From Geobacillus stearothermophilus ATCC 12980 (GTDB taxonomy: Bacteria; Bacillota; Bacilli; Bacillales; Anoxybacillaceae), in contig NZ_CP128494.1 in the NCBI RefSeq assembly GCF_030369615.1, positions 1,445,501-1,509,500 on the forward strand: a stretch of DNA of 64,000 nt, in the 5' to 3' direction. The notes beneath the pieces were generated by a model. The model had not been told where the DNA came from. It saw only the letters and a list, made by a program, of their open reading frames with translations, and searched no databases. Positions 25,718-34,183 of the stretch are shown here, piece after piece. A program made the position numbers and the translations under genes. Each line of letters begins with the position of its first letter. Positions within the stretch are counted from its first letter, which is position 1.

Positions 25718-26599
25718 ATGCGCCGGATCACGGTTTTTCGCATCTATCTTTGCGCATTGTTTTTGTTATCGCTGCCGATCGTCTTAGCGGCCGCGGCTGC
25801 CTGGCAGCCACCCAGCCAGCCGAAAACCACCGTCATCGCCCACCGCGGCGCGTCCGGACACGCGCCGGAGCATACGCTCTCATCCTACCGCCTCGCCGCC
25901 CGCATGAATGCCGATTATATCGAAGTCGATGTGCGCGCAACGAAAGACGGGAAGCTCGTTGTCCTGCATGATGCGACGCTCGCCCGGACGACAAATGTCG
26001 AAACGGTTTACCCGCACCGGTCGCCATGGCGAGTCAGCGATTTTTCATTGCGTGAGCTCAAAAAATTGGATGCCGGATCGTGGTTCGATCCACGCTTTGC
26101 CGGCGAATGCGTTCCGACGCTTGATGAGGTGGTTCGGATGCTGAAAGCGGAACGTGTAAACGTTCCGTTGTACGTCGAAACGAAACAGCCCGGCATCGAA
26201 CGGGCGGTCGCCCGCCTATTGCAAAAACACGGCGTTCTCCAGCGCGGAAGCGTCATGTTTCAATCGTTCCATCCAGAAAGTTTGCAGGCGCTCCGCCCGC
26301 TCATCCCGCGCGGCGTCCCGCTCATTCAATTGGTCGGCGAAAAGGAAGCGCGAAGTGGCCGCGACGAGCTGTTGCAACAAATCGCCGTCTATGCCGATGG
26401 CATCGGCTTGCCGCTCCCAGCCGTCACCGAAGAGTGGGTGCGCGCCGCCCATGGCCGCGGGCTCATGGTTCACGTCTATACCGTCAATGAACCACACGAT
26501 CTCGCTCGCCTATGCGCCATGGGCGTGGACGGTGTGTTCACCGATTATCCAGACCGCCCTGGCCGCATTGCCGCCTGCCGTCGTTTGCCCCGTCATTGA
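25718..26599 (+). CDS. Secreted glycerophosphodiester phosphodiesterase
   Basis: A 293-residue GDPD/GlpQ-type enzyme. After an N-terminal signal or anchor segment (RIYLCALFLLSLPIVLAAAAA) come IAHRGASGHAPEHTLSSYRLA with the catalytic His, DYIEVDVRATKDGKLVVLHD with the metal-binding Glu/Asp and second His, and the C-terminal HVYTVNEPHDL...GVDGVFTDYPD. It hydrolyses glycerophosphodiesters to glycerol 3-phosphate outside the membrane. The second ATG (25718) has the better spacing from GGGAGAG; the first is at 25712. An IS element lies 54 bases downstream. Confidence 0.93.
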   Translation: MRRITVFRIYLCALFLLSLPIVLAAAAAWQPPSQPKTTVIAHRGASGHAPEHTLSSYRLAARMNADYIEVDVRATKDGKLVVLHDATLARTTNVETVYPHRSPWRVSDFSLRELKKLDAGSWFDPRFAGECVPTLDEVVRMLKAERVNVPLYVETKQPGIERAVARLLQKHGVLQRGSVMFQSFHPESLQALRPLIPRGVPLIQLVGEKEARSGRDELLQQIAVYADGIGLPLPAVTEEWVRAAHGRGLMVHVYTVNEPHDLARLCAMGVDGVFTDYPDRPGRIAACRRLPRH

Positions 26600-26653
26600 C
26601 CCGCCTTCAGGGAGCCAGGGGGAGCTTATTTTTTACATAATGTTATTATGGTT

Positions 26654-27655
26654 ACCCGTGGTGCTAGATAAACTTGAGCAAGCATAAAAATAGCCCTTGC
26701 TGGCGGATCTCCTGTAGAATGAAAGTGCGACCTGCCATTCGAAAGGAGAACCCCCATGCAAGAGCACTTTCATTTTACTACAGATCGGGCCAAGATTCAA
26801 AAGCAATATGCCGCCATTTTCGTTTTTGTTTCTGCTCAACTTTCATGCATTCAGGTGCATCTTCATCGTCGAAATCGCCATTTGGTCAAGCAAGAGGACG
26901 CTGTCATCATCGCCATTCATCTTTTAGGAAAGCTGCTCGGTTTTACTTCTGAACGGGCGTGGCATCGTTTTGTCACGGGAAATTTGTTCACAAACGGCTC
27001 GTTTCTCGAACGTTCCCGGTATAACCGCCGTTGCCGGGCGCTTGGTTTCGCCATCAAATGGATCCGTCATGAGCTGGCAAAACGCGGTCAACATCATGCC
27101 TATGCCGTCGTCGACAGCTTGCCGCTCCCGTTGTGCCATACGGCAAGAATGCATCGCGTCAAACGGTTTCAAGAGATCGCCGACATCGGGTATTGCGCTT
27201 CCAAAAAGCAATGGTACTACGGGTTGAAGCTGCACCTTCAAGTGACCGATCAAGGGCTGCCAATGGGGTATGTGGTGACGGAAGCATCTTGCCACGATCG
27301 AATCGCAGCCGAAAGCGTGATGACCCAAATTCCCCACCCGTATAACTTCGGGGACAAAGGATTCATTAGCCGTGACTTGCAAAAAAGGCTGTACGAAGAA
27401 TACCAAATGGCGCTTTGGACTCCGTCTCGAAAAAACCAGAAACATCGTGCGTCTGAGACATGGGAGCAGTGGATCCAACAAAAACGCAAAGTGATCGAGA
27501 CGGTGTTCTCGGTTCTGGTTGATCACTATCGCATCACGGGGATCCGAGCCAATTCGATTATCGGATTTGAAGTGGCACTAGACGGTATATTGTTAGCTTA
27601 TTCCCTGGTTACACTTGGGCTAGTTGAGCGATAAAGCTCAACTAGCACCACGGGT
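26654..27655 (+). mobile_element. IS982-family insertion sequence, apparently intact
   Basis: The element is 1002 bp with terminal inverted repeats: ACCCGTGGTGCTAG at the left end and its exact complement CTAGCACCACGGGT at the right end. One transposase gene reads from left to right. No target duplication is obvious (GGTT to the left, ATAT to the right). Next to the right terminal repeat CTAGTTGAGC and GCTCAACTAG form a perfect 10-bp hairpin (27620-27645) just after the transposase stop. It separates the glycerophosphodiesterase gene from pflBA. Confidence 0.88.
26756..27634 (+). CDS. IS982-family transposase
   Basis: A 292-residue DDE transposase. The IS982 signature AVVDSLPLPLCHTAR (first Asp) near 120, then IADIGYCASKKQWYYGLKLHLQV, NFGDKGFISRDLQKRL with the second Asp near 203, and KRKVIETVFSVLVDHYRI with the Glu near 243 are all present, so it looks catalytically complete. 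The start follows AAAGGAG with 7-base spacing. No frameshift is needed. Confidence 0.92.
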   Translation: MQEHFHFTTDRAKIQKQYAAIFVFVSAQLSCIQVHLHRRNRHLVKQEDAVIIAIHLLGKLLGFTSERAWHRFVTGNLFTNGSFLERSRYNRRCRALGFAIKWIRHELAKRGQHHAYAVVDSLPLPLCHTARMHRVKRFQEIADIGYCASKKQWYYGLKLHLQVTDQGLPMGYVVTEASCHDRIAAESVMTQIPHPYNFGDKGFISRDLQKRLYEEYQMALWTPSRKNQKHRASETWEQWIQQKRKVIETVFSVLVDHYRITGIRANSIIGFEVALDGILLAYSLVTLGLVER

Positions 27656-27673
27656 ATATATATGTGAAATCAG

Positions 27674-27699
27674 AAAAAAACTCTTACATTACGTAAGAG
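27674..27699 (-). terminator. Terminator of pflBA overlapping the pflA stop codon
   Basis: On the minus strand CTCTTAC pairs with GTAAGAG around ATTAC's complement and is followed by seven T. The 5' arm covers the last codons of pflA. Confidence 0.8.
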
Positions 27700-28444
27700 G
27701 CGTGCTATTTTCCGTTCCATTTAAGATTTGTTGGGCCATTTGTACGCTTTCTTCCGAAGGAGGTTCAATTCCTTCCAAAGGATACTTCAATCCAAGCGCT
27801 TTCCATTTGTATACCCCTAGTTTATGGTACGGGAGAATTTCAATTTTTTCCACATTATTTAACGTACGAATAAAAGCGGCGAGACGGCGCAAGTCATTAG
27901 GGTCATCGGTAATGGTTGGAACGAGAACATGCCGGATCCAAACAGGAACGTTTTTTTCGGATAAAAACCGAGCAAATTGTAAAATGTGTTTATTTGTTTT
28001 TCCTGTCAGTTTCCGATGTTTTTTTTCATCGATATGTTTTAAATCAAGCAAAATTAAATCCGTATAGGAAAGCAATTCATTTAATTTTTGCTGGAACGAT
28101 GCTTCTGTCGTGTAGCATCCCCCTGACGAATCGATTGCTGTATGAATGCCGAGTTTTTTGCATGCTTTAAATAGCTCAATTAAAAAGTCGATTTGTAGCA
28201 AAGGTTCTCCGCCGCTGACGGTAATCCCGCCGCCGGAAGCGTTGATAAACGGCAAGTACGTTTTCACGTCATCGATAATTTCTTCTACGGTCATTTCTTT
28301 TCCTTTTCCGATTTCCCATGTATCGGCGTTATGGCAATATTGGCAGCGCAATACACATCCTTGTGTAAAGATGACATAACGAAGGCCCGGGCCATCGACG
28401 GTACCGCATGATTCGATGGAGTGAATAAATCCTTTCATACGCAT
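27689..28444 (-). CDS. pflA: Pyruvate formate-lyase activating enzyme
   Basis: A 251-residue radical SAM enzyme with the cluster motif [14 protein letters not shown] near residue 30, [12 protein letters not shown] segment ([13 protein letters not shown]) near 78 and GCYTTEAS. It generates the glycyl radical on PflB under anaerobic conditions. Two in-frame ATGs follow AAGGAGAAC (28444 and 28438); either may be used. It lies 52 bases after pflB. Codon use is visibly AT-richer than in the flanking genes. Confidence 0.93.
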   Translation of the reverse strand: MRMKGFIHSIESCGTVDGPGLRYVIFTQGCVLRCQYCHNADTWEIGKGKEMTVEEIIDDVKTYLPFINASGGGITVSGGEPLLQIDFLIELFKACKKLGIHTAIDSSGGCYTTEASFQQKLNELLSYTDLILLDLKHIDEKKHRKLTGKTNKHILQFARFLSEKNVPVWIRHVLVPTITDDPNDLRRLAAFIRTLNNVEKIEILPYHKLGVYKWKALGLKYPLEGIEPPSEESVQMAQQILNGTENSTPLT

Positions 28445-28496
28445 GTTCTCCTTCCTAAGAGAAATATACCCCCTCACAAGAAGGAGGGGGGAGAGA

Positions 28497-30746
28497 TTAC
28501 ATTGTTTCATGGAACGTGCGGTTAATGACGTCAATTTGTTGTTCACGAGTTAGTTTAATGAAGTTGACGGCATATCCAGAGACGCGAATCGTTAATTGCG
28601 GATATTTTTCTGGATGTTCCATCGCGTCTAATAATGTTTCGCGATTCAACACGTTAATGTTGAGATGATGCCCGCCTTTTTCCATGTAACCGTCTAAAAT
28701 AGCGACAAGATTGTGAATACGTGTTTCCTCGTCTTTTCCTAACGCTTTCGGAACGATCGAGAACGTGTTTGAAATACCGTCTAGGGCGTGTTCATACGGC
28801 AATTTTGCCACAGAGCTTAACGAAGCGAGCGCACCTTTCATGTCGCGGCCGTGTAGCGGGTTCGCTCCTGGAGCAAACGGTTCGCCAGCGCGGCGGCCAT
28901 CTGGTGTATTGCCTGTCTTTTTACCGTATACGACGTTTGATGTAATCGTTAAAATCGATAACGTATGTTTTGAATCGCGATACGTTTTATGTTTTTTCAA
29001 TTTCGTCATAAAGCGTTCGACTAAATCAACCGCAATTTGGTCGACGCGATCATCGTTATTTCCGTATTTCGGGAAGTCGCCTTCAATTTCAAAATCAACA
29101 GCAATGCCGTTTTCATCGCGAATCGGTTTTACTTTTGCATATTTGATCGCGCTTAACGAATCGGCGACAACCGATAGCCCGGCAATACCAGTTGCCATTG
29201 TGCGCAAAACGTGGGTATCATGAAGCGCCATTTCAATGCGTTCGTAACAATATTTGTCGTGCATGTAATGGATGACATTGAGTGTATTAATATAAAGTTC
29301 GGCAAGCCATTCAAGCACTTGATCGAATTTACGCATTACTTCGCCATAATCTAAATATTCGGATGTAATTGGCGCAAATTCAGGACCAACTTGAATTTTT
29401 AATTTTTCATCGACGCCGCCGTTAATCGCATATAACAATGCTTTCGCGAGGTTGGCGCGCGCTCCGAAAAATTGCATTTGTTTACCGATTCGCATCGCCG
29501 ATACGCAGCAGGCAATTCCGTAATCATCGCCAAATTCAACGCGCATTAAGTCGTCGTTTTCATATTGAATCGAGCTTGTTTTAATCGACATTTTCGCGCA
29601 ATATTCTTTGAACGCTTCCGGTAATTGTTTCGACCAAAGTACGGTTAAGTTTGGTTCTGGCGCAGGTCCTAAGTTATCTAACGTATGAAGGAAACGGAAC
29701 GAGTTTTTCGTTACTAACGGACGACCGTCGATAGCGACTCCGCCGATTGATTCTGTTACCCATGTCGGGTCGCCGCTAAATAGTTCGTTATATTCCGGCG
29801 TTCTTGCGAATTTGACAAGGCGCAATTTCATCACAAAATGGTCGACAAGCTCTTGCGCTTCTTTTTCTGTTAGTGTACCTTCTTGTAGGTCGCGTTCGAT
29901 ATAAATATCTAAGAAGGTGGAAACGCGCCCTAAGCTCATCGCTGCGCCGTTTTGTTCTTTAATGGCGGCGAGATAAGCGAAATAGAGCCATTGGAATGCT
30001 TCATGCGCGTTTCGCGCTGGTTTGGAAATGTCGTAACCGTAGCTTAATGCCATTTGTTTCAATTCGTTTAACGCGCGAATTTGTTCAGCAATTTCCTCGC
30101 GAAGGCGGATAATGTCTTCCGTCATCGTTCTTGCGCCGGTGTTTTTCAAATCCTTTTGTTTTTCTTCAATCAGACGATCGACACCGTATAATGCTACACG
30201 GCGATAGTCGCCAATAATGCGGCCGCGTCCGTACGCGTCTGGAAGACCGGTGATGATTCCTGCTTTGCGCGCTAATCTCATTTCTTCGGTGTAAACGTCA
30301 AATACACCTTGGTTATGCGTTTTTCGGTATTCCGTAAAGATTTTTTTCACTTCGTCGCTTATTTTGTAGCCGTATGCTTCACATGATTGCTGCGCCATGC
30401 GGATGCCGCCGAACGGCATTAATGCGCGCTTAAACGGTTTATCCGTTTGAAAGCCAACGATTTTTTCCAAGTCTTTGTTTAAATAACCTGGTCTGTGGGA
30501 AGTGATGGTGGAAACAATGGATGTGTCCATATCAAGAACGCCGCCTTTTTCGCGTTCTTGCTTCGACAATTCCATCACTTGTTCCCAAAGTTTTTTCGTT
30601 GCTTCGGTCGGTCCTTCTAAAAACGATTCATCCCCATAGTAAACGGTTACGTTGTTTAAAATAAAGTCACGGACGTCAATGGACTTTTTCCATTTAGACC
30701 CTTTAAAATTTCGCCACGGGTCTAATACAGCAACAGCTTGTTTCAT
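28497..30746 (-). CDS. pflB: Formate C-acetyltransferase (pyruvate formate-lyase)
   Basis: A full-length 749-residue glycyl-radical enzyme. The C-terminal radical loop RVSGYAVNF puts the radical on Gly724. The adjacent active-site cysteines appear in [17 protein letters not shown] near 405. It splits pyruvate with CoA into acetyl-CoA and formate in anaerobic mixed-acid fermentation. RBS GGGAGGGG. The gene and pflA use many A/T third positions, unlike the GC-rich genes on both sides, and the pair abuts an IS element; either lateral acquisition or high-expression codon choice could explain this. Confidence 0.97.
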   Translation of the reverse strand: MKQAVAVLDPWRNFKGSKWKKSIDVRDFILNNVTVYYGDESFLEGPTEATKKLWEQVMELSKQEREKGGVLDMDTSIVSTITSHRPGYLNKDLEKIVGFQTDKPFKRALMPFGGIRMAQQSCEAYGYKISDEVKKIFTEYRKTHNQGVFDVYTEEMRLARKAGIITGLPDAYGRGRIIGDYRRVALYGVDRLIEEKQKDLKNTGARTMTEDIIRLREEIAEQIRALNELKQMALSYGYDISKPARNAHEAFQWLYFAYLAAIKEQNGAAMSLGRVSTFLDIYIERDLQEGTLTEKEAQELVDHFVMKLRLVKFARTPEYNELFSGDPTWVTESIGGVAIDGRPLVTKNSFRFLHTLDNLGPAPEPNLTVLWSKQLPEAFKEYCAKMSIKTSSIQYENDDLMRVEFGDDYGIACCVSAMRIGKQMQFFGARANLAKALLYAINGGVDEKLKIQVGPEFAPITSEYLDYGEVMRKFDQVLEWLAELYINTLNVIHYMHDKYCYERIEMALHDTHVLRTMATGIAGLSVVADSLSAIKYAKVKPIRDENGIAVDFEIEGDFPKYGNNDDRVDQIAVDLVERFMTKLKKHKTYRDSKHTLSILTITSNVVYGKKTGNTPDGRRAGEPFAPGANPLHGRDMKGALASLSSVAKLPYEHALDGISNTFSIVPKALGKDEETRIHNLVAILDGYMEKGGHHLNINVLNRETLLDAMEHPEKYPQLTIRVSGYAVNFIKLTREQQIDVINRTFHETM

Positions 30747-30762
30747 AACAGATCCCCTCCCA

Positions 30763-30777
30763 ATTGTTCAGAACAAT
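30763..30777 (-). promoter_or_regulatory. Perfect palindrome in the pflB leader
   Basis: ATTGTTC-A-GAACAAT is a 7+1+7 palindrome ending 16 bases before the pflB start, just upstream of its ribosome binding site. It looks like an operator or RNA hairpin. The half site GAACAA recurs in the operator candidate at 30848-30865. Confidence 0.5.
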
Positions 30778-30847
30778 CATATATAACAGATCTCATCTCT
30801 ATGATACTATATTTTTGGATGCTTAGAATCATCTATTATTGAATAGT

Positions 30848-30865
30848 TTGTGAAATGTTGAACAA
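30848..30865 (-). promoter_or_regulatory. Rex-like operator candidate upstream of pflB
   Basis: TTGTGAAATGTTGAACAA has one perfect Rex half site (TTGTGAA) and a second with two mismatches from TTCACAA in the 18-bp arrangement TTGTGAA-N4-TTCACAA. Rex senses NADH/NAD+ and represses fermentation genes in Gram-positive bacteria. It also partly matches FNR (TGTGA). The remaining 30747-31034 gap is AT-rich and holds no other clear element or gene. Confidence 0.45.
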
Positions 30866-31034
30866 TTTTAATTTAAAGACAGTGAAAAAAGAAGAAATGA
30901 CAACCAATGAACATGAAGAAGGATGTAAAAATAAAAAATCTCCATCCCTTGTTATAAATCGGGAGGTCAGATCGGCGGTCCGCCATCGGTCCGCCTTTTT
31001 GCCAAGCGCTCCATCCTTTCCTCCCCCGCCCTTG

Positions 31035-33191
31035 TCACCGCTTCGGAAACTGAAACGATAATTTCTTCTCGTTTTCATCCCAGACAAGGATGGCGTCAAA
31101 CGTTTTTTCGCCTTTTTTAAACCCTTTGATGACATTCGTTTTCCCTTGCGCCAGCAGTTTTTTCACATTGGCCGCCGAAATCGATTTGCCGAGAATGCGT
31201 TTGGAGATCGTAAACGGGCATTTTGTTTTCGCGTACTGGTCGCAGCCGTACAACGTTCCTTTGTCGACGACGGTCCCGCCGCAAAGCGGGCACGGTCCAA
31301 GCTTCTCGCCCATCGTTTTTTTCTTCCTTGTCCGTTGGATCGAGGCGGTGTCAACCCCTCTGAAATTCCAATTCGGCGCAGCGGCGATGGCGTCAGCGAC
31401 CACTTTTTGCGCCAACTTTTTCACCTGTTCCATAAAGGCAGCGGGAGAGGCGCTCCCTTCGCCGATTTCGCTTAAGCGCTGCTCCCATTTCGCCGTCATT
31501 TCCGGCGAGGCGAGAATCGTGCCGCCGAGCGCCTCGATCAATACTTTCGCCTTGTCGGTCGCATATACGAGGTTGTTTTTCACTTCAATATACTTCCGCT
31601 CTTTCAGCATGGTAATGATCGCCGCCCTTGTTGCTTCCGTGCCGAGCCCTTCCGTTTTGGCGAGCACTTTTTCCAGTTCCTCATCGTCCAAAAATTTTCC
31701 CGCCGTTTTCATCAAGGTGATGAGTTCGCCTTCTGTATACCGTTTCGGCGGCTCGGTCTTCCCTTCTTTCACCTTGACAGCGGCCGCTTCCCCCGCCTCC
31801 CCTCGCTCAAGGAGAGGCAGCGCAGCATCTTTCTCCTCCTCATGCGGACGGATGACGGCGCGCCATCCTTCCTCGACGACTTGTCTTCCTTTCGAAACAA
31901 AGCGGGCCCGGCCGTCAACGAGCGTTGTGACGGTCGTATAATCGATGACCGCCGCCTGATGGTGGGCGGCAATTAGGCGGCGGACGACCAAATCGTACAC
32001 CTTCCGTTCGTCGGCTGACAGCTTCTCGGGATCCACCACTTGCTCGGTCGGGATAATGGCGTAATGGTCCGTCACCTTTTTCTCGTTTACATAACGTTTA
32101 TTCTGTAAAATCGACGGCTGCGGCAGCGGAAAATACGAAGCGTACGCCGGAAACGAGGACAGCTTTTGCAAAATGGCGGGAAACGTTTCCGCTTCCCCTT
32201 TCGTCACATGCATCGAATCGGAACGAGGATACGAAACGATCCCTTTTTGGTAGAGCGATTGCAGCACATCAAGCGTCTTTTTCGGCGAGAAGCGGTACAA
32301 CTTGTTCGCTGTCGCTTGCAGCGTCGATAAGTTGAACAACAGCGGCGGCTGATACGTTTTCCGCTCTGTGTGGACGTCGGCGACTTCCGCCCGTTTTCCT
32401 TGGCAAAAGGCAGCGATCTTTTTCGCCATCTCCTCGTCCCCAAGACGCGTTTGGCCGTTTTTATCCGTCCATTTTCCTTCATAACGCTTGTCGCCAATGA
32501 CAAACGAGGCGACGACTTCCCAAAACGGTTCAGGGCGGAACTGCTCAATTTCCCGCTCACGCCGGACGATCAGCGCCAATGTCGGCGTCTGCACGCGCCC
32601 GACGGAAAACACATCGTTCATCCCGCGTTCCTTCAGCAAGAGGCTGTACACGCGCGAGGCGTTCATGCCGACGAGCCAATCCGCGCAGGCGCGGGCGTAC
32701 GCTTCCTCATAGAGCGGGCGCGTCGTCCGTTCATCAAGCAGGCGGCGGAACCCTTCCTCGATCGCCTTCGGAGTCAAGGACGACAGCCAAAGCCGCTTCA
32801 TCGGCTTGTTCACGCCGCTTAGGCGGATGAGGTTGCGCACAATGAGCTCCCCTTCGCGCCCCGCGTCGCCGGCATGGATGATTTCCGTCACTTCCGGCTT
32901 TCGCAGCAATTCTTTCACAACCTTGAACTGTTTCGCCTTCGCTTTTTCGATCTCATACTCAAACCGTTCCGGGATGATCGGCAACGTGCCGAGCGTCCAC
33001 CGCTTCCACTCCGGCCGATACCGCTCCGGCGGGGCGAGCTGGAACAAATGCCCGATCGCCCATGTCATATACGCCCCGTCGGGAAACAAGTCATTCGGCA
33101 AAATTTCGATATAGCCTTGCCGTTTTTTCGTCCGAAAAATCGAGGCGAGCGTCGCCCCTTGGTCCGGCTTTTCCGCGATAATGACCTTCAT
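31035..33191 (-). CDS. topB: DNA topoisomerase III
   Basis: A 718-residue type IA topoisomerase. The toprim domain begins MKVIIAEKPDQGATLA with HAGDAGREGELIVRNLI near 105. The active-site Tyr is in GIVSYPRSDSMHVTKGE near 310. After GTEATRAAIITMLKERKYI come a C-terminal zinc-ribbon-like module (LGPCPLCGGTVVDKGTLYGCDQYAKTKCPF is its span) and a second KILG segment. It decatenates and relaxes negatively supercoiled DNA. It lies 12 bases after the aldo/keto reductase gene and may be co-transcribed. Confidence 0.95.
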   Translation of the reverse strand: MKVIIAEKPDQGATLASIFRTKKRQGYIEILPNDLFPDGAYMTWAIGHLFQLAPPERYRPEWKRWTLGTLPIIPERFEYEIEKAKAKQFKVVKELLRKPEVTEIIHAGDAGREGELIVRNLIRLSGVNKPMKRLWLSSLTPKAIEEGFRRLLDERTTRPLYEEAYARACADWLVGMNASRVYSLLLKERGMNDVFSVGRVQTPTLALIVRREREIEQFRPEPFWEVVASFVIGDKRYEGKWTDKNGQTRLGDEEMAKKIAAFCQGKRAEVADVHTERKTYQPPLLFNLSTLQATANKLYRFSPKKTLDVLQSLYQKGIVSYPRSDSMHVTKGEAETFPAILQKLSSFPAYASYFPLPQPSILQNKRYVNEKKVTDHYAIIPTEQVVDPEKLSADERKVYDLVVRRLIAAHHQAAVIDYTTVTTLVDGRARFVSKGRQVVEEGWRAVIRPHEEEKDAALPLLERGEAGEAAAVKVKEGKTEPPKRYTEGELITLMKTAGKFLDDEELEKVLAKTEGLGTEATRAAIITMLKERKYIEVKNNLVYATDKAKVLIEALGGTILASPEMTAKWEQRLSEIGEGSASPAAFMEQVKKLAQKVVADAIAAAPNWNFRGVDTASIQRTRKKKTMGEKLGPCPLCGGTVVDKGTLYGCDQYAKTKCPFTISKRILGKSISAANVKKLLAQGKTNVIKGFKKGEKTFDAILVWDENEKKLSFQFPKR

Positions 33192-33203
33192 CGTCCTCTC
33201 CCC

Positions 33204-34094
33204 TTACGGCACATCATGCCCCATGGAGCTTTGTAAGATAGCGAACCATTGCTCGCGGGAAAGCGGAAGCGACAACGCCCGCACCGCCCGCTCGATGCGT
33301 TCTTGTTTCCCCGAGCCGACAATCGGCATCATCCGCGCTGGATGAACGAGAAGCCACGCGTACAACACTTCGTCGATCGTCTCAGCGCCCACCTCACCCC
33401 GCACTTGTTCAAGCGTCCCGCGCAACCGCACCGCCCGGTCATCGTCAGCGGAAAAAATCACCCCGCCGGTGAGCGGCGACCATACCATTGGCGGAATGCG
33501 CTTCTCAAGGCAAAGGTCAACGGTGCCGTCTTCAAGATTTTCCAACTGATACGCCGATACTTCGATTTGGTTGGTCACGAGCGGAAACGGCAAATACGAC
33601 TGAAGCATTTCCCACTGCGAACGTTTAAAGTTGGAAACGCCAAAATAGCGCACTTTTCCATCCTGCTTGAGTTGGAGAAACGCCTCGGCCACCTCTTCCG
33701 GGTTCATAAACGGATCCGGGCGGTGGATAAGCAATACATCAATATAATCGGTATGGAAGTGTCGAAGGGATTGCTCAACCGAAGCGATGATATGATTTTT
33801 GCTTGTATCGTATAATTTCATCCCGTACTTCGATGGCAGCTTGATGCCGCATTTCGTCACGATCTCGATCTGACCGCGCAAGCTTGGCTTTAACGCCAGG
33901 GCTTCGCCAAAGCGCGATTCACACGTATAGTCGCCGTAAATATCAGCATGGTCAAACGTCGTAATGCCGCGCTCAAGACAAAATTCAATGAGCCCGAGCA
34001 GCTGCTCGCGCGAATAGCCCCAGTCCGCAAGCCGCCAACAGCCGTGAATGAGGCGGGAAAACGTCAAATCGTCCGCCAACCGAATTCGTTCCAT
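33204..34094 (-). CDS. Aldo/keto reductase (YdhF/YcsN-like)
   Basis: A 296-residue (alpha/beta)8 reductase. The catalytic tetrad is visible: Asp and Tyr in FDHADIYGDYTCE near 47-55, Lys in VTKCGI near 79, and His in LLIHRPDPFMNPEE near 123. GVSNFKRSQWEML and PIVGSGKQERIERAV bind NADPH. Physiological substrate unknown. It is divergent from the oligoendopeptidase gene with only 89 bases between starts. RBS AAAGGGAGAC. Confidence 0.9.
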   Translation of the reverse strand: MERIRLADDLTFSRLIHGCWRLADWGYSREQLLGLIEFCLERGITTFDHADIYGDYTCESRFGEALALKPSLRGQIEIVTKCGIKLPSKYGMKLYDTSKNHIIASVEQSLRHFHTDYIDVLLIHRPDPFMNPEEVAEAFLQLKQDGKVRYFGVSNFKRSQWEMLQSYLPFPLVTNQIEVSAYQLENLEDGTVDLCLEKRIPPMVWSPLTGGVIFSADDDRAVRLRGTLEQVRGEVGAETIDEVLYAWLLVHPARMMPIVGSGKQERIERAVRALSLPLSREQWFAILQSSMGHDVP

Positions 34095-34183
34095 TGATTG
34101 TCTCCCTTTCTTTATTTTTGGCTAAAATCGTTCCGCTTGCGCATACTACCAACAAGAGGAAAAAACGGAAAGGACGTGATGAT

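Noticed and set aside
26600..26653. Purine-rich AGGGGGAGC followed by TTTTTT considered as a terminator of the glycerophosphodiesterase gene
   Set aside because: No stable complementary arms could be found around it.
26924..27526. Minus-strand frame of 200 codons inside the IS element
   Set aside because: Complement of the transposase gene; the DDE transposase on the plus strand accounts for the element.
30855..31061. Plus-strand frame of 68 codons between pflB and topB
   Set aside because: Low-complexity Lys/Pro-rich product, weak start and overlap with the 3' end of topB; no supporting signal.
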